Shown piece by piece: positions 1 through 8,633 of a stretch of DNA of 64,000 nucleotides. The position numbers and the translations under genes were made by a program. Every line of letters starts with the position of its first letter. Within the stretch, counting starts at the first letter, position 1. Where the stretch lies: positions 2,852,001 through 2,916,000 of the forward strand of contig CP131915.1 of NCBI GenBank assembly GCA_030704225.1. Reading direction: 5' to 3'. Source of the DNA: Kosakonia sp. H02. GTDB lineage: Bacteria > Pseudomonadota > Gammaproteobacteria > Enterobacterales > Enterobacteriaceae. The notes beneath the pieces were generated by a model that saw only the letters and a list, made by a program, of their open reading frames with translations, made no database searches and was not told the origin of the DNA.

Positions 1-528
1 CTGGCGCAGTCGCAGGTGGGTTATGCCGATCGGATTCTGCTGACCAAAACCGATGTCGCGCCGGACAATGAAAAACTGCGCGAGCGCTTAAGCCGCATCA
101 ATGCCCGCGCACCGATTTACCCCGTGACGCATGGTGATATCGACCTGGAACTGCTGTTTAAGACCAACGGTTTTATGCTCGAAGAGAACGTGGTAGTGGC
201 AAAACCGCGCTTCCACTTTATGGCCGATAAGCAGAACGATATCAGCTCAATTGTGGTGGAACTCGATTACCCGGTCGATATCAGCGAGGTCTCGCGCGTG
301 ATGGAAAACCTGCTGCTGAGCTTTGCGGAAAAACTACTGCGTTACAAAGGAATGCTGTGGATCGACGGCGAACCAAACCGCCTGCTGTTCCAGGGTGTTC
401 AGCGCCTCTACAGCGCCGACTGGGATCGCCCGTGGGGCAGTGAGACGCCGCACAGCACGCTGGTGTTTATCGGCGTTCAGTTGCCCGAGGAAGAGATCCG
501 CGCGGCGTTTGCCGGATTACGAAAATAA
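1..528 (+). CDS. yjiA: YjiA, COG0523/CobW-type GTPase, C-terminal part
   Basis: The reading frame is open from the first base of the window, so the gene begins outside it and only about 175 residues are visible. They cover the end of the G domain, with the TKTD guanine-specificity motif near the start, and the whole CobW C-terminal domain, ending in AAFAGLRK as in E. coli YjiA (about 318 residues). The family binds GTP and metal ions and is thought to act as a cytoplasmic metallochaperone. In E. coli the gene borders the immigration control region, which fits the neighbours here. A REP-like hairpin follows the stop at once. The N-terminal P-loop cannot be checked. Confidence 0.95.
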   Translation: MAQSQVGYADRILLTKTDVAPDNEKLRERLSRINARAPIYPVTHGDIDLELLFKTNGFMLEENVVVAKPRFHFMADKQNDISSIVVELDYPVDISEVSRVMENLLLSFAEKLLRYKGMLWIDGEPNRLLFQGVQRLYSADWDRPWGSETPHSTLVFIGVQLPEEEIRAAFAGLRK

Positions 529-529
529 A

Positions 530-600
530 CGCCGGATGGCGCTCCGCTTGTCTGACCTACAGGGTTCGTAGGCCTGACAAGGCACAGCCGCCATCCGGCG
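530..600. repeat. REP-like palindromic element
   Basis: A perfect 12-base inverted repeat, CGCCGGATGGCG at 530-541 and CGCCATCCGGCG at 589-600, flanks a 47-base middle. The arms match the usual enterobacterial REP core (GCCGGATGGC). It lies between the convergent yjiA and aldehyde dehydrogenase genes, the typical place for REP units, and may stabilise 3' ends or help end transcription. Confidence 0.85.
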
Positions 601-608
601 AACCATCT

Positions 609-1979
609 CTACTGACGCACTACCACCAGCTTCTGGTTCACAAACTCTTTAATGCCTAAATCAGAGAGTTCGCGGCCAAAGCCAGAGCGTTTCACCCCAC
701 CGAACGGCAGTTCTGCGGCGGTGTCAGTCAGCCAATTGATGTAGACCATACCGGTCTCGATACGTGACGCCAATTTTTTCGCACGCTGAATATTACGGCT
801 GAAGATCGCCCCGCCGAGGCCATAATGCGAGTCGTTAGCCAGACGCACGGCTTCCTCGTCGTTATTGACCACATAAACCTGCGCCACCGGCCCGAAGAAC
901 TCTTCAAAGTACGCCGGGTTATCGCGGGTGATATGGGTCAGAATGGTCGGCTCAAAGAAGTTACCCTCGCTTTTCGCCGGTTTGCCGCCGAAATGCAGTT
1001 TCGCCCCTTTCTGCACCGCCTCGCTAACCTGCTGGCTCAGGGTTTCCAGCGCATCTTTTGAGGAGAGCGGGCCAAGCGTGGTGCCTTCATCAAGCGGATC
1101 GCCCATTTTCACCTGCTGGAATGCCTCGGTGAATTTGCGCAGGAACTGATCGGAAACGTCCTGATGCACAATAAAGCGTTTGGCCGCCGTACAAACCTGG
1201 CCTGCGTTCGCTAACCGCGCCTGCACGCCCACCTCGACCGCTTTCTCCAGATCGGCATCATCAAGCACGATAAACACGTCGTTACCGCCCAGTTCCAGCG
1301 TGGCTTTCTTGATATGTTTTGCCGCCTGCGCCGCGACCGCGCTACCCGCTTTTTCCGAACCGGTCAGCGCCGCGCCCTGCACACGTGGGTCAGCAATGAT
1401 CGCCGAGACCTGATCGGACGAGATAAACAGGTTAGTCCACGCCCCTTCCGGCGCACCCGCTTCGCGCACCAGGTGAGCAAAGGATTCGGCGCATTGCGGC
1501 ACGATACTGGCATGTTTACAAATCACTGGATTACCGGCTGCAAGGTTCGGGGCCAACACACGCATCAACTGGTAATAAGGGAAGTTCCACGGCTCCACCG
1601 CCATGATGACGCCGATGGGATGATGCTCAACCCAGGCCTCGCCCAAATCAGAGCCATACTTCACTGGGGCAAGAAATTGTTTTGCATTATCCGCATAGTA
1701 ACGGGCGATTTGTGCGCAGAGTTTTACCTCACTGCGGCTTTGCTCAATCAATTTACCCATTTCGCGGGTGGCAATTTTCGCCAGCGCTTCCTGTTGACTC
1801 TCCAGCAGATCAGCCAGTTTATGCAGCACCGGAAGCCGCTGGTCGATATTGCCCTTTGACCACGACGAGTGGTAAAGCGCATCGGCCTGGCGCAGCGCTG
1901 CCTCAATATCGGCATCGCTGTGGTTTGGGTACTCTTTAATGAGCTGATTGTTAAAAGGATTCACTGTCTGGTAAGCCAT
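609..1979 (-). CDS. NAD(P)-dependent aldehyde dehydrogenase, succinate-semialdehyde dehydrogenase type
   Basis: A 456-residue cytoplasmic aldehyde dehydrogenase. It has the WNFP substrate-channel motif (131-134), a GS(E)xAG nucleotide-fold motif near 207, the general base Glu229 in LELGGND and the nucleophile Cys263 in NAGQVCTAAKRF. The pattern is closest to the Sad/YneI class that oxidises succinate semialdehyde to succinate, but it is clearly diverged from E. coli Sad, so the substrate is not settled and other short-chain semialdehydes are possible. It appears monocistronic, convergent with yjiA. The ATG at 1979 is preceded by AAGGAGACG on the coding strand, a good ribosome site. No regulator is adjacent. 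Confidence 0.9.
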   Translation of the reverse strand: MAYQTVNPFNNQLIKEYPNHSDADIEAALRQADALYHSSWSKGNIDQRLPVLHKLADLLESQQEALAKIATREMGKLIEQSRSEVKLCAQIARYYADNAKQFLAPVKYGSDLGEAWVEHHPIGVIMAVEPWNFPYYQLMRVLAPNLAAGNPVICKHASIVPQCAESFAHLVREAGAPEGAWTNLFISSDQVSAIIADPRVQGAALTGSEKAGSAVAAQAAKHIKKATLELGGNDVFIVLDDADLEKAVEVGVQARLANAGQVCTAAKRFIVHQDVSDQFLRKFTEAFQQVKMGDPLDEGTTLGPLSSKDALETLSQQVSEAVQKGAKLHFGGKPAKSEGNFFEPTILTHITRDNPAYFEEFFGPVAQVYVVNNDEEAVRLANDSHYGLGGAIFSRNIQRAKKLASRIETGMVYINWLTDTAAELPFGGVKRSGFGRELSDLGIKEFVNQKLVVVRQ

Positions 1980-2340
1980 TTTACGTCTCCTTAATTTACC
2001 GCTTAGGATATTAAGGGTAGTAAAAATAAAGAGAGCTGAAAGTAAAGTTGGGTATATGCAGACTGTTCTGATTTTATAAAAAACGTAATGAAACCACTGT
2101 ATTAATATTATTTACTCGTCATAAAATCCCTGCAAAATAGATATAAAACAAATTAAAACCATAATCGCTTAAATAGTTTTACGAGATTCTTCGCATTTTT
2201 ATTTGTTATTTTCACTCAATTTACATGTGGACTTAATTGTTATTTGCTGATTATATGTAGGCGTTTTAAGCGCGGTGCGAATGTGTTAGCGCACATCCGC
2301 ACCGCTAATCACAATCACTATTTAGAAGGAATAGCCATCA
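1980..2340. other. AT-rich intergenic region upstream of the symE-like gene
   Basis: These 361 bases separate two divergent genes and are much more AT-rich than their surroundings. In E. coli this space upstream of symE carries a LexA-controlled promoter and the antisense RNA SymR. I looked for a CTG-N10-CAG LexA box and saw none that is convincing, and I cannot place a SymR-like RNA by eye. Promoters for both flanking genes must lie here but none is sharply defined. Confidence 0.5.
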
Positions 2341-2558
2341 TGACTGCTGCCAATTCTATTGCAGATCGTTACGATTCTGAAGTGCCTTGTTTTACCACGC
2401 GGAATTTAACAGTTAGTTATGTGACCCGCCATCCAAATATGGTGCAATCTCCGGCAATTCGTTTGGCGGGTGACTGGCTGGAAAAATTCGGCTTTAAAAT
2501 CGGTGCGAAGGTAGATATTAAAGTAATGAACGGCTGCATTATTATCGCGCCAATATAA
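2341..2558 (+). CDS. symE: SymE-like type I toxin
   Basis: A 72-residue protein whose central part (RNLTVSYV, then PAIRLAGDWLEKFGFKIG and a final KVMNGCIIIAP) matches the SymE family. SymE has an AbrB-like fold, and in E. coli it is an SOS-induced toxin that harms RNA and nucleoid integrity and is held off by the antisense RNA SymR. This copy is shorter than E. coli SymE (113 residues) at the N-terminus. The ATG at 2341 was chosen because AGAAGGA lies 9 bases upstream; an in-frame start at 2244 has no such site. E. coli symE lies next to hsd genes; none are present here. Confidence 0.8.
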
Positions 2559-2729
2559 TGCGCCACCCGCCGAATAAAAATAGCGTACGTTGATTCTCTT
2601 TCCTTAAATAGATGAGTGATCTCCTTCCGCTGATGGCGACTGGCGGGTGGATAGCCTGGAGCAACCTGCGCAATGTGCTTATGATTTAGCCCGTTGCATG
2701 TAAGCGCCGTTGGGTTCTATGCTTAACGC

Positions 2730-4010
2730 ATGGAAAAATTAGCCGAACTTAAGCGCGCCAAACGACTGGCGCTGTCGCTGCTGTTGATTGCCGCCGCGAC
2801 GTTTGTCACCACGCTGTTCCTGCCGCCCAACTTTTGGGTCAGCGGGATCAAGGCCATTGCCGAAGCGGCGATGGTTGGCGCAATGGCCGACTGGTTCGCG
2901 GTGGTGGCGCTGTTCCACCGCGTGCCATTGCCGTTTATCTCCCGCCATACGGCGATTATTCCGCGTAATAAAGACAGGATTGGTGATAACCTTGGCCAGT
3001 TCGTGCAGGAAAAATTCCTCGATACCCAATCACTGGTGGCATTGATTCATCGCCATCAACCCGCGCAGATGATTGGCGTCTGGTTCAGCCAGCCCGAGAA
3101 CGCCCGACGCGTTGGTGTGCATTTGTTGCAGGTAATGAGCGGTTTTCTGGAGATGACCGATGATAGCCGCATTCAGAGGTTAATCCGCCGCGCGGTGCAT
3201 AAGGCTATCGATAAGGTAGATCTGACGGAAACCAGCGCGCTGATGCTGGAGAGCCTGACGCGTAATAATCGCCACCAGAAGCTGCTGGACACCCTTATTA
3301 ATCAGTTAATTGCGCTATTGCAGCGGGAAAGCTCGCGCACCTTTATCGCCCGCCAGGTGGTGCACTGGATGGAAACCGACCATCCGATGAAAGCGAAAAT
3401 CCTGCCGAAAGAATGGCTGGGGGAGCAGAGTGCGGCGCTGGTTTCCGATGCGGTCAATTCCTTGCTGGATGATATCAACGCCGACAGCACGCACCAGATC
3501 CGCCAGGCCTTTGATCGCGCCACGCTAAAATTGATCGCCAATCTGAAAAGCGATCCGGAGATGGCCGAACGCGCGGAAAACATCAAAGAGTATCTGAAAA
3601 ATGATGAAACCTTTAACCGCTATGTCGGCGAAATGTGGGCCGATCTGCGCAACTGGATGAAAGAAGATATGCAGTCTGATGACTCGCGGATGCAAAAGCG
3701 CATCAGCGACGCGGGGCTGTGGTTTGGCGAAACGTTGCTGGCCGACGGCGCACTGCGCGCCTCGCTCAACGAACACCTGGAGCAGGCAGCGCATCGCGTG
3801 GCTCCTGATTTTGCCGCTTTCCTGACGCGCCATATCAGCGACACGGTAAAAAGCTGGGATGCGCGGGATATGTCGTACCAGGTGGAGCTGAATATCGGCA
3901 AAGATCTGCAATTTATTCGTATCAACGGCACACTGGTAGGCGGCACCATCGGTCTGATTTTGTATCTTTTATCGCAGATTCCGGTACTGCTGAATTTTTC
4001 CGCCTTCTGA
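2730..4010 (+). CDS. yjiN: YjiN, DUF445 inner-membrane protein
   Basis: A 426-residue protein almost identical in length and sequence to E. coli YjiN. Hydrophobic segments lie near residues 12-32 and 40-62 and again at the extreme C-terminus (about 403-424), with a long helical soluble part between them. DUF445 has no known biochemical role; a structural or envelope role is only a guess. It stands alone, on the + strand between symE and the convergent export operon. Its presence anchors the stretch to the E. coli yjiA-yjiN-yjiR neighbourhood. Confidence 0.93.
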   Translation: MEKLAELKRAKRLALSLLLIAAATFVTTLFLPPNFWVSGIKAIAEAAMVGAMADWFAVVALFHRVPLPFISRHTAIIPRNKDRIGDNLGQFVQEKFLDTQSLVALIHRHQPAQMIGVWFSQPENARRVGVHLLQVMSGFLEMTDDSRIQRLIRRAVHKAIDKVDLTETSALMLESLTRNNRHQKLLDTLINQLIALLQRESSRTFIARQVVHWMETDHPMKAKILPKEWLGEQSAALVSDAVNSLLDDINADSTHQIRQAFDRATLKLIANLKSDPEMAERAENIKEYLKNDETFNRYVGEMWADLRNWMKEDMQSDDSRMQKRISDAGLWFGETLLADGALRASLNEHLEQAAHRVAPDFAAFLTRHISDTVKSWDARDMSYQVELNIGKDLQFIRINGTLVGGTIGLILYLLSQIPVLLNFSAF

Positions 4011-4039
4011 CCTGCCTGTTCATCCGGCAAACAAAAGAC

Positions 4040-5101
4040 CTACTCAATCACAAACCGTGTCGCTTCGAAGCGGTTCAAAATCAGGTGTACAAGGTAAACC
4101 ATCGTCAGCGTTGCCAGCAGGGAAACAGTGACCGAGACGATGCGGTACACATCGCTAAACACCAGATCAGTGTCCGGGTGCAGGTTCTGGCCGAACATAA
4201 TGCCGATGGTAGTGACGCTGGCGAAACCGACACCCGCGCCGACTTTCTCCATCACATGCAGCCGCGCACTAAACGCCAGACCCAGGCCGATCAGCGGCAT
4301 CATCAACAGCATATGGTTGCTGTGGTTATAAAGGATCAACTGCACCAGCAGGATATAGAGACAAGAGATCACCACGCCGACCACGCGCCACAGCGAGCTC
4401 AATACCGACCCGCGGTAATGCATCGGAAAGAGGATCAAGATCCCCGCCATCAACGCGGAGAGAGAATCACTCAGGTCGCTTATCTGGAAGACGACAAAAA
4501 TCATTGTCGCCACTGTGCCGGAAAGCAGGGATTCATGGCGCACGCGCGCGGCGTTTTTCTCGATCATCGGCGGGCGGGTACGCGGTTCAACATCCGGGAT
4601 CAGGTAGTTCATCAGCGCACTGAGGGCGACCGCCATAATGCTGGCTTCAATATTGGAAAACAGCAGCGTGTGCCAGTCGCCGGAGGGGTAACTCATAAAG
4701 TTGAGCATCGTGCTCTGACAGACCACACCCGTGGAGCCAAACAGAAACAGCGGGCCTTTGCTCATAAAGCGAAAACGCATCACGTACAGCCCAAAGACCA
4801 CCAGCGTCATGATCACCGGCCATTGCATCAGATAGCCGATGATAAACACCATTTCGATGCAGTTAATCACCGCGCTGAACACAAACTGTTTGGCGACATG
4901 GCGATTAAATACCGGCACCAGCGACAACAGCATCACCGGATAGACCACATAAAATACGCCGTACTGGGTGTTGTAAAAACTCGAAATACTCAGCGCAATC
5001 ATCCCGGCAAAGACAATGCGCAGCGTCTGGCGGAAGTCATTTGCCGTGTAAACGATATTGCCGTGCGGCGTAAAAACGCGGGCCAGTGTGTTAATAGACA
5101 T
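4040..5101 (-). CDS. DUF2955 (FUSC-like) membrane component of an export system
   Basis: A 353-residue polytopic membrane protein with two clusters of hydrophobic helices (roughly 30-170 and 195-345) separated by a charged linker near 175-190. This is the layout of the DUF2955/FUSC group related to AaeB-type aromatic acid efflux proteins. Its ATG at 5101 overlaps the end of the HlyD gene by 11 bases, which implies translational coupling. With the MarR and HlyD genes upstream it forms a three-gene operon, so it is most likely the inner-membrane partner of the HlyD adaptor. The substrate is unknown. Confidence 0.8.
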   Translation of the reverse strand: MSINTLARVFTPHGNIVYTANDFRQTLRIVFAGMIALSISSFYNTQYGVFYVVYPVMLLSLVPVFNRHVAKQFVFSAVINCIEMVFIIGYLMQWPVIMTLVVFGLYVMRFRFMSKGPLFLFGSTGVVCQSTMLNFMSYPSGDWHTLLFSNIEASIMAVALSALMNYLIPDVEPRTRPPMIEKNAARVRHESLLSGTVATMIFVVFQISDLSDSLSALMAGILILFPMHYRGSVLSSLWRVVGVVISCLYILLVQLILYNHSNHMLLMMPLIGLGLAFSARLHVMEKVGAGVGFASVTTIGIMFGQNLHPDTDLVFSDVYRIVSVTVSLLATLTMVYLVHLILNRFEATRFVIE

Positions 5102-6158
5102 AATGAAGCAGGCTCACCAGGCGAATTTGCAGCCCGGAGAAGACGCGGGCGAAAAAACCTTCGCTGTTATACAACTGCACCGTGGCGCGCGCGCCGGTCG
5201 GCAACTGTTTTGGCAGCGGCTCGTCGAGTGCCACGTGAATGCGCATACGCTGCGCATCGCGCACCCAGCGGTTGGACGTTTCCGGTGCGGACAACTCACC
5301 GTTGACCGCTTCCTGCCCGGCCAGAATACCCGCATCACTGCTGGTCACGTGTGCGCGAAATACCTGCCCCGGCAAGGCATCAAATACCACCGCCGCATCG
5401 GTTCCGGCGTGAGTATGGCGCAGGCTCTTTTCACGGAAATCCGCCACAATATCGGTTTTTTCATGCACCAGCGCCAGCGACGCGCTACCGGCAGAAGCGT
5501 AAAAACCGGGGCTTAATTGCAGGTTACTCACTGTGCCATCAATTTCAGCCCGCACCTGCGCCCAGCCAAGATTAAGCTGCGCCTGTTGCAGGGCGTTGCG
5601 GTATTTTTGCAGCGTCACGTTGCGGGCATCATCGCGCTCGCCGCGCTGAATGCGCAGTTCTTCAATGCTGGCGTTGAGGTTATTGACCGACTGCACGCTG
5701 CTTTGCCAGGTGGTGCGTACCTTATCCAGATCGGACTGCGAAACATTCTGCATTTTGCCGAGGCGCTGGTAGCGCTCAAAAGTGACGCGATCATTTTGCG
5801 CGGTAAGCTGCGCCGTCTTAAGACTCGCCTGCGCGGCAACGATCTGCGCATCAAGCTGTTGGTTGGTCAGCCGTGCCTGCGCCAGCGCGATCTCTGCGGC
5901 TTCAACCTGGTTTTGAAACGGTGTTGGATCCAGTTCAAACAGCAGATCGCCTTTTTTCACGCGGCTGTTGTTCTGGACATGAACCTGCGCAACATAGCCA
6001 GACACGCGCGCGGAAACCGGCGTCACCACGCGCATCACGGTGGAATCTGGCGTCAGCGGGATCCAGATATCTGCGACGATAAAATAGACAAACATCAGCA
6101 GGAAAGAGGCAATACTGACCCTTACCCAGCGGGCAAACTTTTGTTCAGGCGTCATCAT
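5091..6158 (-). CDS. HlyD/EmrA-family membrane fusion protein
   Basis: A 355-residue periplasmic adaptor. One N-terminal membrane anchor (about 13-33) is followed by a biotinyl-lipoyl half-motif (VSARVSGYVAQVHV, then GDLLFELDP), a long alpha-helical hairpin (about 80-205), the second lipoyl half (AEIDGTVSNLQLSPG) and a beta-barrel domain. Such adaptors link an inner-membrane pump to an outer-membrane channel such as TolC. It starts 4 bases after the MarR stop and overlaps the DUF2955 gene. A second ATG follows the first directly; either could be used. The family call is secure, the exported compound unknown. Confidence 0.9.
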   Translation of the reverse strand: MMTPEQKFARWVRVSIASFLLMFVYFIVADIWIPLTPDSTVMRVVTPVSARVSGYVAQVHVQNNSRVKKGDLLFELDPTPFQNQVEAAEIALAQARLTNQQLDAQIVAAQASLKTAQLTAQNDRVTFERYQRLGKMQNVSQSDLDKVRTTWQSSVQSVNNLNASIEELRIQRGERDDARNVTLQKYRNALQQAQLNLGWAQVRAEIDGTVSNLQLSPGFYASAGSASLALVHEKTDIVADFREKSLRHTHAGTDAAVVFDALPGQVFRAHVTSSDAGILAGQEAVNGELSAPETSNRWVRDAQRMRIHVALDEPLPKQLPTGARATVQLYNSEGFFARVFSGLQIRLVSLLHYVY

Positions 6159-6162
6159 TTTC

Positions 6163-6630
6163 TTATTCGGTTTTATTATCTTCTTCGCGCATCACGCGCA
6201 GATTACAGGCGAGTTGATTCAGGGTGGTGCTAAACCTTTGCAGATCGTCAGCCGGAATATTTTCTGAAGCCCGCAACTGGCAGGCTTCGATCACTTGCGT
6301 GATTTTCTCCAGCAGACGTGTTCCGTCATCGGTTAAGGCCAGCAGACGAATGCGTTTGTCGTACGGCGATGTTGTACGCGCAATCAGGCCGTGGTTTTCC
6401 AGCTGTGTAAGCGTTCGCATCAGCGGCGGCAGTTCAATCCCCTGCACTTCCGCCAGTTCGCTGACCGAAACATTGTCGCCAAGCTGGCGCAACTGCATCA
6501 GCACAGTCCAGCTCGATTGGGTGATCCCCGTGTCGCTCAGCGCATGATCGATAGTGGCTCGCCATTGACGCACCACCATCGCCATGCGCATTCCCAGCGG
6601 CCGACGGGCAAACAATTCATCTTCAGTCAT
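6163..6630 (-). CDS. MarR-family transcriptional regulator
   Basis: A winged-helix regulator of about 155 residues from MTEDELFARR. The helix-turn-helix (VSELAEVQGIELPPLMRTLTQLE) and wing (SPYDKRIRLLALTDDG) are typical of MarR. I chose the ATG at 6630 rather than the in-frame ATG at 6648 because a strong purine-rich ribosome site (GAGGGGGG) precedes it at the right distance and would lie inside the longer ORF. As the first gene of the export operon it probably represses its own operon and responds to a small aromatic ligand. The ribosome site is part of a hairpin, described separately. Confidence 0.88.
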   Translation of the reverse strand: MTEDELFARRPLGMRMAMVVRQWRATIDHALSDTGITQSSWTVLMQLRQLGDNVSVSELAEVQGIELPPLMRTLTQLENHGLIARTTSPYDKRIRLLALTDDGTRLLEKITQVIEACQLRASENIPADDLQRFSTTLNQLACNLRVMREEDNKTE

Positions 6631-6636
6631 GAAACA

Positions 6637-6661
6637 CACCCCCCTCATTTCACAGGGGGTG
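6637..6661 (-). promoter_or_regulatory. Leader hairpin that includes the marR-type gene ribosome site
   Basis: The arms CACCCCC (6637-6643) and GGGGGTG (6655-6661) are perfect complements around an 11-base loop. In the mRNA (minus strand) the 3' arm, rich in G, is the same stretch that serves as the Shine-Dalgarno sequence for the ATG at 6630. Folding would hide it. Control of translation is inferred; an operator role at DNA level is an alternative. Confidence 0.5.
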
Positions 6662-6673
6662 CACGATAAAGGT

Positions 6674-6692
6674 TATCAAGATAAGTATCAAG
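6674..6692 (-). promoter_or_regulatory. Direct repeat upstream of the MarR operon
   Basis: CTTGATA occurs twice on the coding strand, at 6680-6674 and 6692-6686, 12 bases apart (about one helical turn), just upstream of the hairpin. It may be a regulator site or overlap the promoter. Weak evidence. Confidence 0.3.
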
Positions 6693-6784
6693 AAACGGGA
6701 GGGCAAAGAGCATGGATTGTGAAAGCACGAATGAACACTACAGCTCCCAAATCTCTCAAAAAAGGAAACTACAGTGTCCAAAAA

Positions 6785-7834
6785 TCACTTCACCTCTTTC
6801 ACTTTGGCGACAAACTCGGGCAGATCCCAGGTGCCGCCGGCACGGACGTAGCGGCACATTCCGGTGGTGGATTCGCTGCTTTTGCGGAAGGTTTCGCCGT
6901 CCCAGACCCACTCGGCGGATGCCCAGCAGTCGCCGATGCCGCGACCGCGCTGACCAAGCGAAATAATGCCATCGCTATAGTCGGATGCGGAGTTGGTGAT
7001 AAATTGCGGCGTGCCTTTCAGGGCTCTGTCGATAACCCAATAGCCATACCCTTCGTTATACGCCCCGCGCCAGCAAAGGGTGGAAATCAGCGCATGTTTC
7101 CTGTCGAGCGGCGTCAGGGTGATGTCGTTATCGCCTTCCATGACCGGTTCTTGCGGGGAAATCAGCCGGTCGCACTCATCATTATTGGTCAGCGTCGCCA
7201 GCAGACGTGGCGTGATGGCTTTCACTTCGGCTGCACGTAAAGTGCGATCTTCCCCACCTTCGACGGGCGCGGCCTGAATCACCGGCGCGGTAATCGCTGC
7301 GGCTACGGAAGTTTCTGCTTTATCGCCCTTTTTGCTCAGCGCACCCGGTGTGCCGACGCGCCCTTGCACATCATCGAACTTCAGCAGTACGGCAAATGCG
7401 CCATCGCCGGAGAGCACAAAAGATTTCGCGCCGCCTTTAAATTCCACTTTGCCGCTGCCTTTTACCGCATCAATCATGCGCTTAGCCTGTTCGTCCGATA
7501 AACGCCAGGTGTCGTTATCCTCCGTCGCCAGCGCGCCTTGTGATTTATCGTCAATCCATAGCGTGATTTGCACGTGAGGCACGGTTTCGTCGCCGTCCAT
7601 TTCGGCCAGCACCACATCCACGGTGACCGGTGTATCCGGCCCCGCTTTTCGGGTGATCAACACCGAACCGCTGGCCTCCTCTTCAACGCTATAGCCCGCA
7701 GCGCGGCAGGTCAGGGTGTTATCACACACCACTTCCCAGTCTTTATGGTCGAACGAGACACCGTTTTGTTCCGCCAGCGCAGGCGCACTCAGCGTCGCTG
7801 CCATCATCAGCGCCGCGTGGATACAGCTTTTCAT
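6785..7834 (-). CDS. DUF1176 periplasmic protein
   Basis: A 349-residue protein with a clear Sec signal peptide (KSCIHAALMMAATLSAPALA, cleavage after residue 21 or so). Paired Cys residues in the mature part (for example CDNTLTC near 37-43, and further Cys in the C-terminal half at NDECDRL, TLCWRG, GDCWAS and TGMCRY) suggest disulphide bonds in the periplasm. This is the pattern of the DUF1176 family, which has no assigned function. It is a single gene on the minus strand; the ClpP paralogue lies upstream with a hairpin between them. Confidence 0.85.
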   Translation of the reverse strand: MKSCIHAALMMAATLSAPALAEQNGVSFDHKDWEVVCDNTLTCRAAGYSVEEEASGSVLITRKAGPDTPVTVDVVLAEMDGDETVPHVQITLWIDDKSQGALATEDNDTWRLSDEQAKRMIDAVKGSGKVEFKGGAKSFVLSGDGAFAVLLKFDDVQGRVGTPGALSKKGDKAETSVAAAITAPVIQAAPVEGGEDRTLRAAEVKAITPRLLATLTNNDECDRLISPQEPVMEGDNDITLTPLDRKHALISTLCWRGAYNEGYGYWVIDRALKGTPQFITNSASDYSDGIISLGQRGRGIGDCWASAEWVWDGETFRKSSESTTGMCRYVRAGGTWDLPEFVAKVKEVK

Positions 7835-7900
7835 GCCATCACTCCGTAATGAGAAATGCGCACAGTGTGCAGAAATTATGGGTTGGGGAGAAGCGGGAAA

Positions 7901-7925
7901 TGAGGCGAGCGTGATACTCGCCTCA
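7901..7925 (-). terminator. Hairpin after the ClpP-like gene
   Basis: The 9-base arms TGAGGCGAG (7901-7909) and CTCGCCTCA (7917-7925) pair perfectly around a 7-base loop, 12 bases past the ClpP-like stop codon. The following T tract on the minus strand is short (ATTT), so termination may be weak. Confidence 0.55.
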
Positions 7926-7936
7926 TGGCAGGCGAA

Positions 7937-8545
7937 TTATTGCAGGTTCAGTTCGTCGTAGGATTTCACCACGCGGGAGACAATGCCGTAATCAATGGCT
8001 TCTTTGGTGTTCATCCAGAAATTGCGGTCGGTATCCTGCTTCACTTTTTCAACCGGCTGACCGGTCGCTTCAGCGATCATGCGGTTAACGCGCTCAAGAG
8101 TACGGATGATCTCTTTGGCTTCAATCTCAATATCGCTCGCCTGACCACGCACGCCGCCGAGCGGCTGGTGGATCATAAAGCGGGTGTTCGGCAGCGAGTA
8201 ACGGTGCTCTTTTTTCGCCGCGAGGAAAATGGTGATCCCGGCGCTGGCAACCCAGCCGGTGCCAATAATATGTACTTCCGGGGTGATGAATTTAATCATG
8301 TCGTGAATGGTATCCGCCGCTTCGACATGACCACCCTGGCTGTTGAGGTAAATTTTAATCGGCGCATCGCTAATGCCCTGCAACAGCAGCAACTGCGTGA
8401 CGACTTTTTCCGTCAGCGCCTGGTTGATCTCACCGGAGATGATGATCGAACGCGCATCCAGCAGTTTTTGCTGCATCAACTGCGTGGCCGAGCCGGCATC
8501 TTTCTCTTTTTTATCGTCATCATCATTGCTGTTAATAAAGTGCAT
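7937..8545 (-). CDS. ClpP-family serine protease paralogue
   Basis: A 202-residue ClpP-fold protease. The catalytic triad is intact and spaced as in ClpP: Ser101 (WVASAG), His126 (MIHQP) and Asp171 (KQDTDR), with the NSQGG oxyanion/strand motif at 68-72. The N-terminus is unusual: a very acidic and then basic stretch (NDDDDKKEKD, 7-16) replaces the ClpP propeptide and axial loop. It is too diverged to be the housekeeping clpP, and no clpX, clpA or other AAA+ gene is beside it. It may share a host ATPase, form mixed rings or degrade small peptides alone. It is flanked by terminator-like hairpins, so probably transcribed on its own. Confidence 0.85.
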   Translation of the reverse strand: MHFINSNDDDDKKEKDAGSATQLMQQKLLDARSIIISGEINQALTEKVVTQLLLLQGISDAPIKIYLNSQGGHVEAADTIHDMIKFITPEVHIIGTGWVASAGITIFLAAKKEHRYSLPNTRFMIHQPLGGVRGQASDIEIEAKEIIRTLERVNRMIAEATGQPVEKVKQDTDRNFWMNTKEAIDYGIVSRVVKSYDELNLQ

Positions 8546-8588
8546 GTGCTTTCTCCCTTCAGGTTATGGAGCTAAGCATAGCCCAACG

Positions 8589-8628
8589 CAGAAGGGGCGG
8601 GAACAACAAGATTTTCCCGCCCCTTCTG
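8589..8628. terminator. Strong hairpin between yjiS and the ClpP-like gene
   Basis: A perfect 14-base inverted repeat (8589-8602 and 8615-8628, GC-rich core GGGGCGGG) with a 12-base loop lies 5 bases past the yjiS stop. The U tract is poor on the minus strand, but stem length and position fit transcription termination or 3'-end protection for yjiS. Confidence 0.7.
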
Positions 8629-8633
8629 TATCT

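Noticed and set aside
1980..2340. LexA box or SymR RNA upstream of symE
   Set aside because: No CTG-N10-CAG site and no promoter on the opposite strand could be supported by eye.
4085..5305. Long open frame of about 400 codons on the plus strand
   Set aside because: It is the antisense of the DUF2955 and HlyD genes, with a composition (very His, Gln and Arg rich) typical of a shadow frame in GC-rich DNA.
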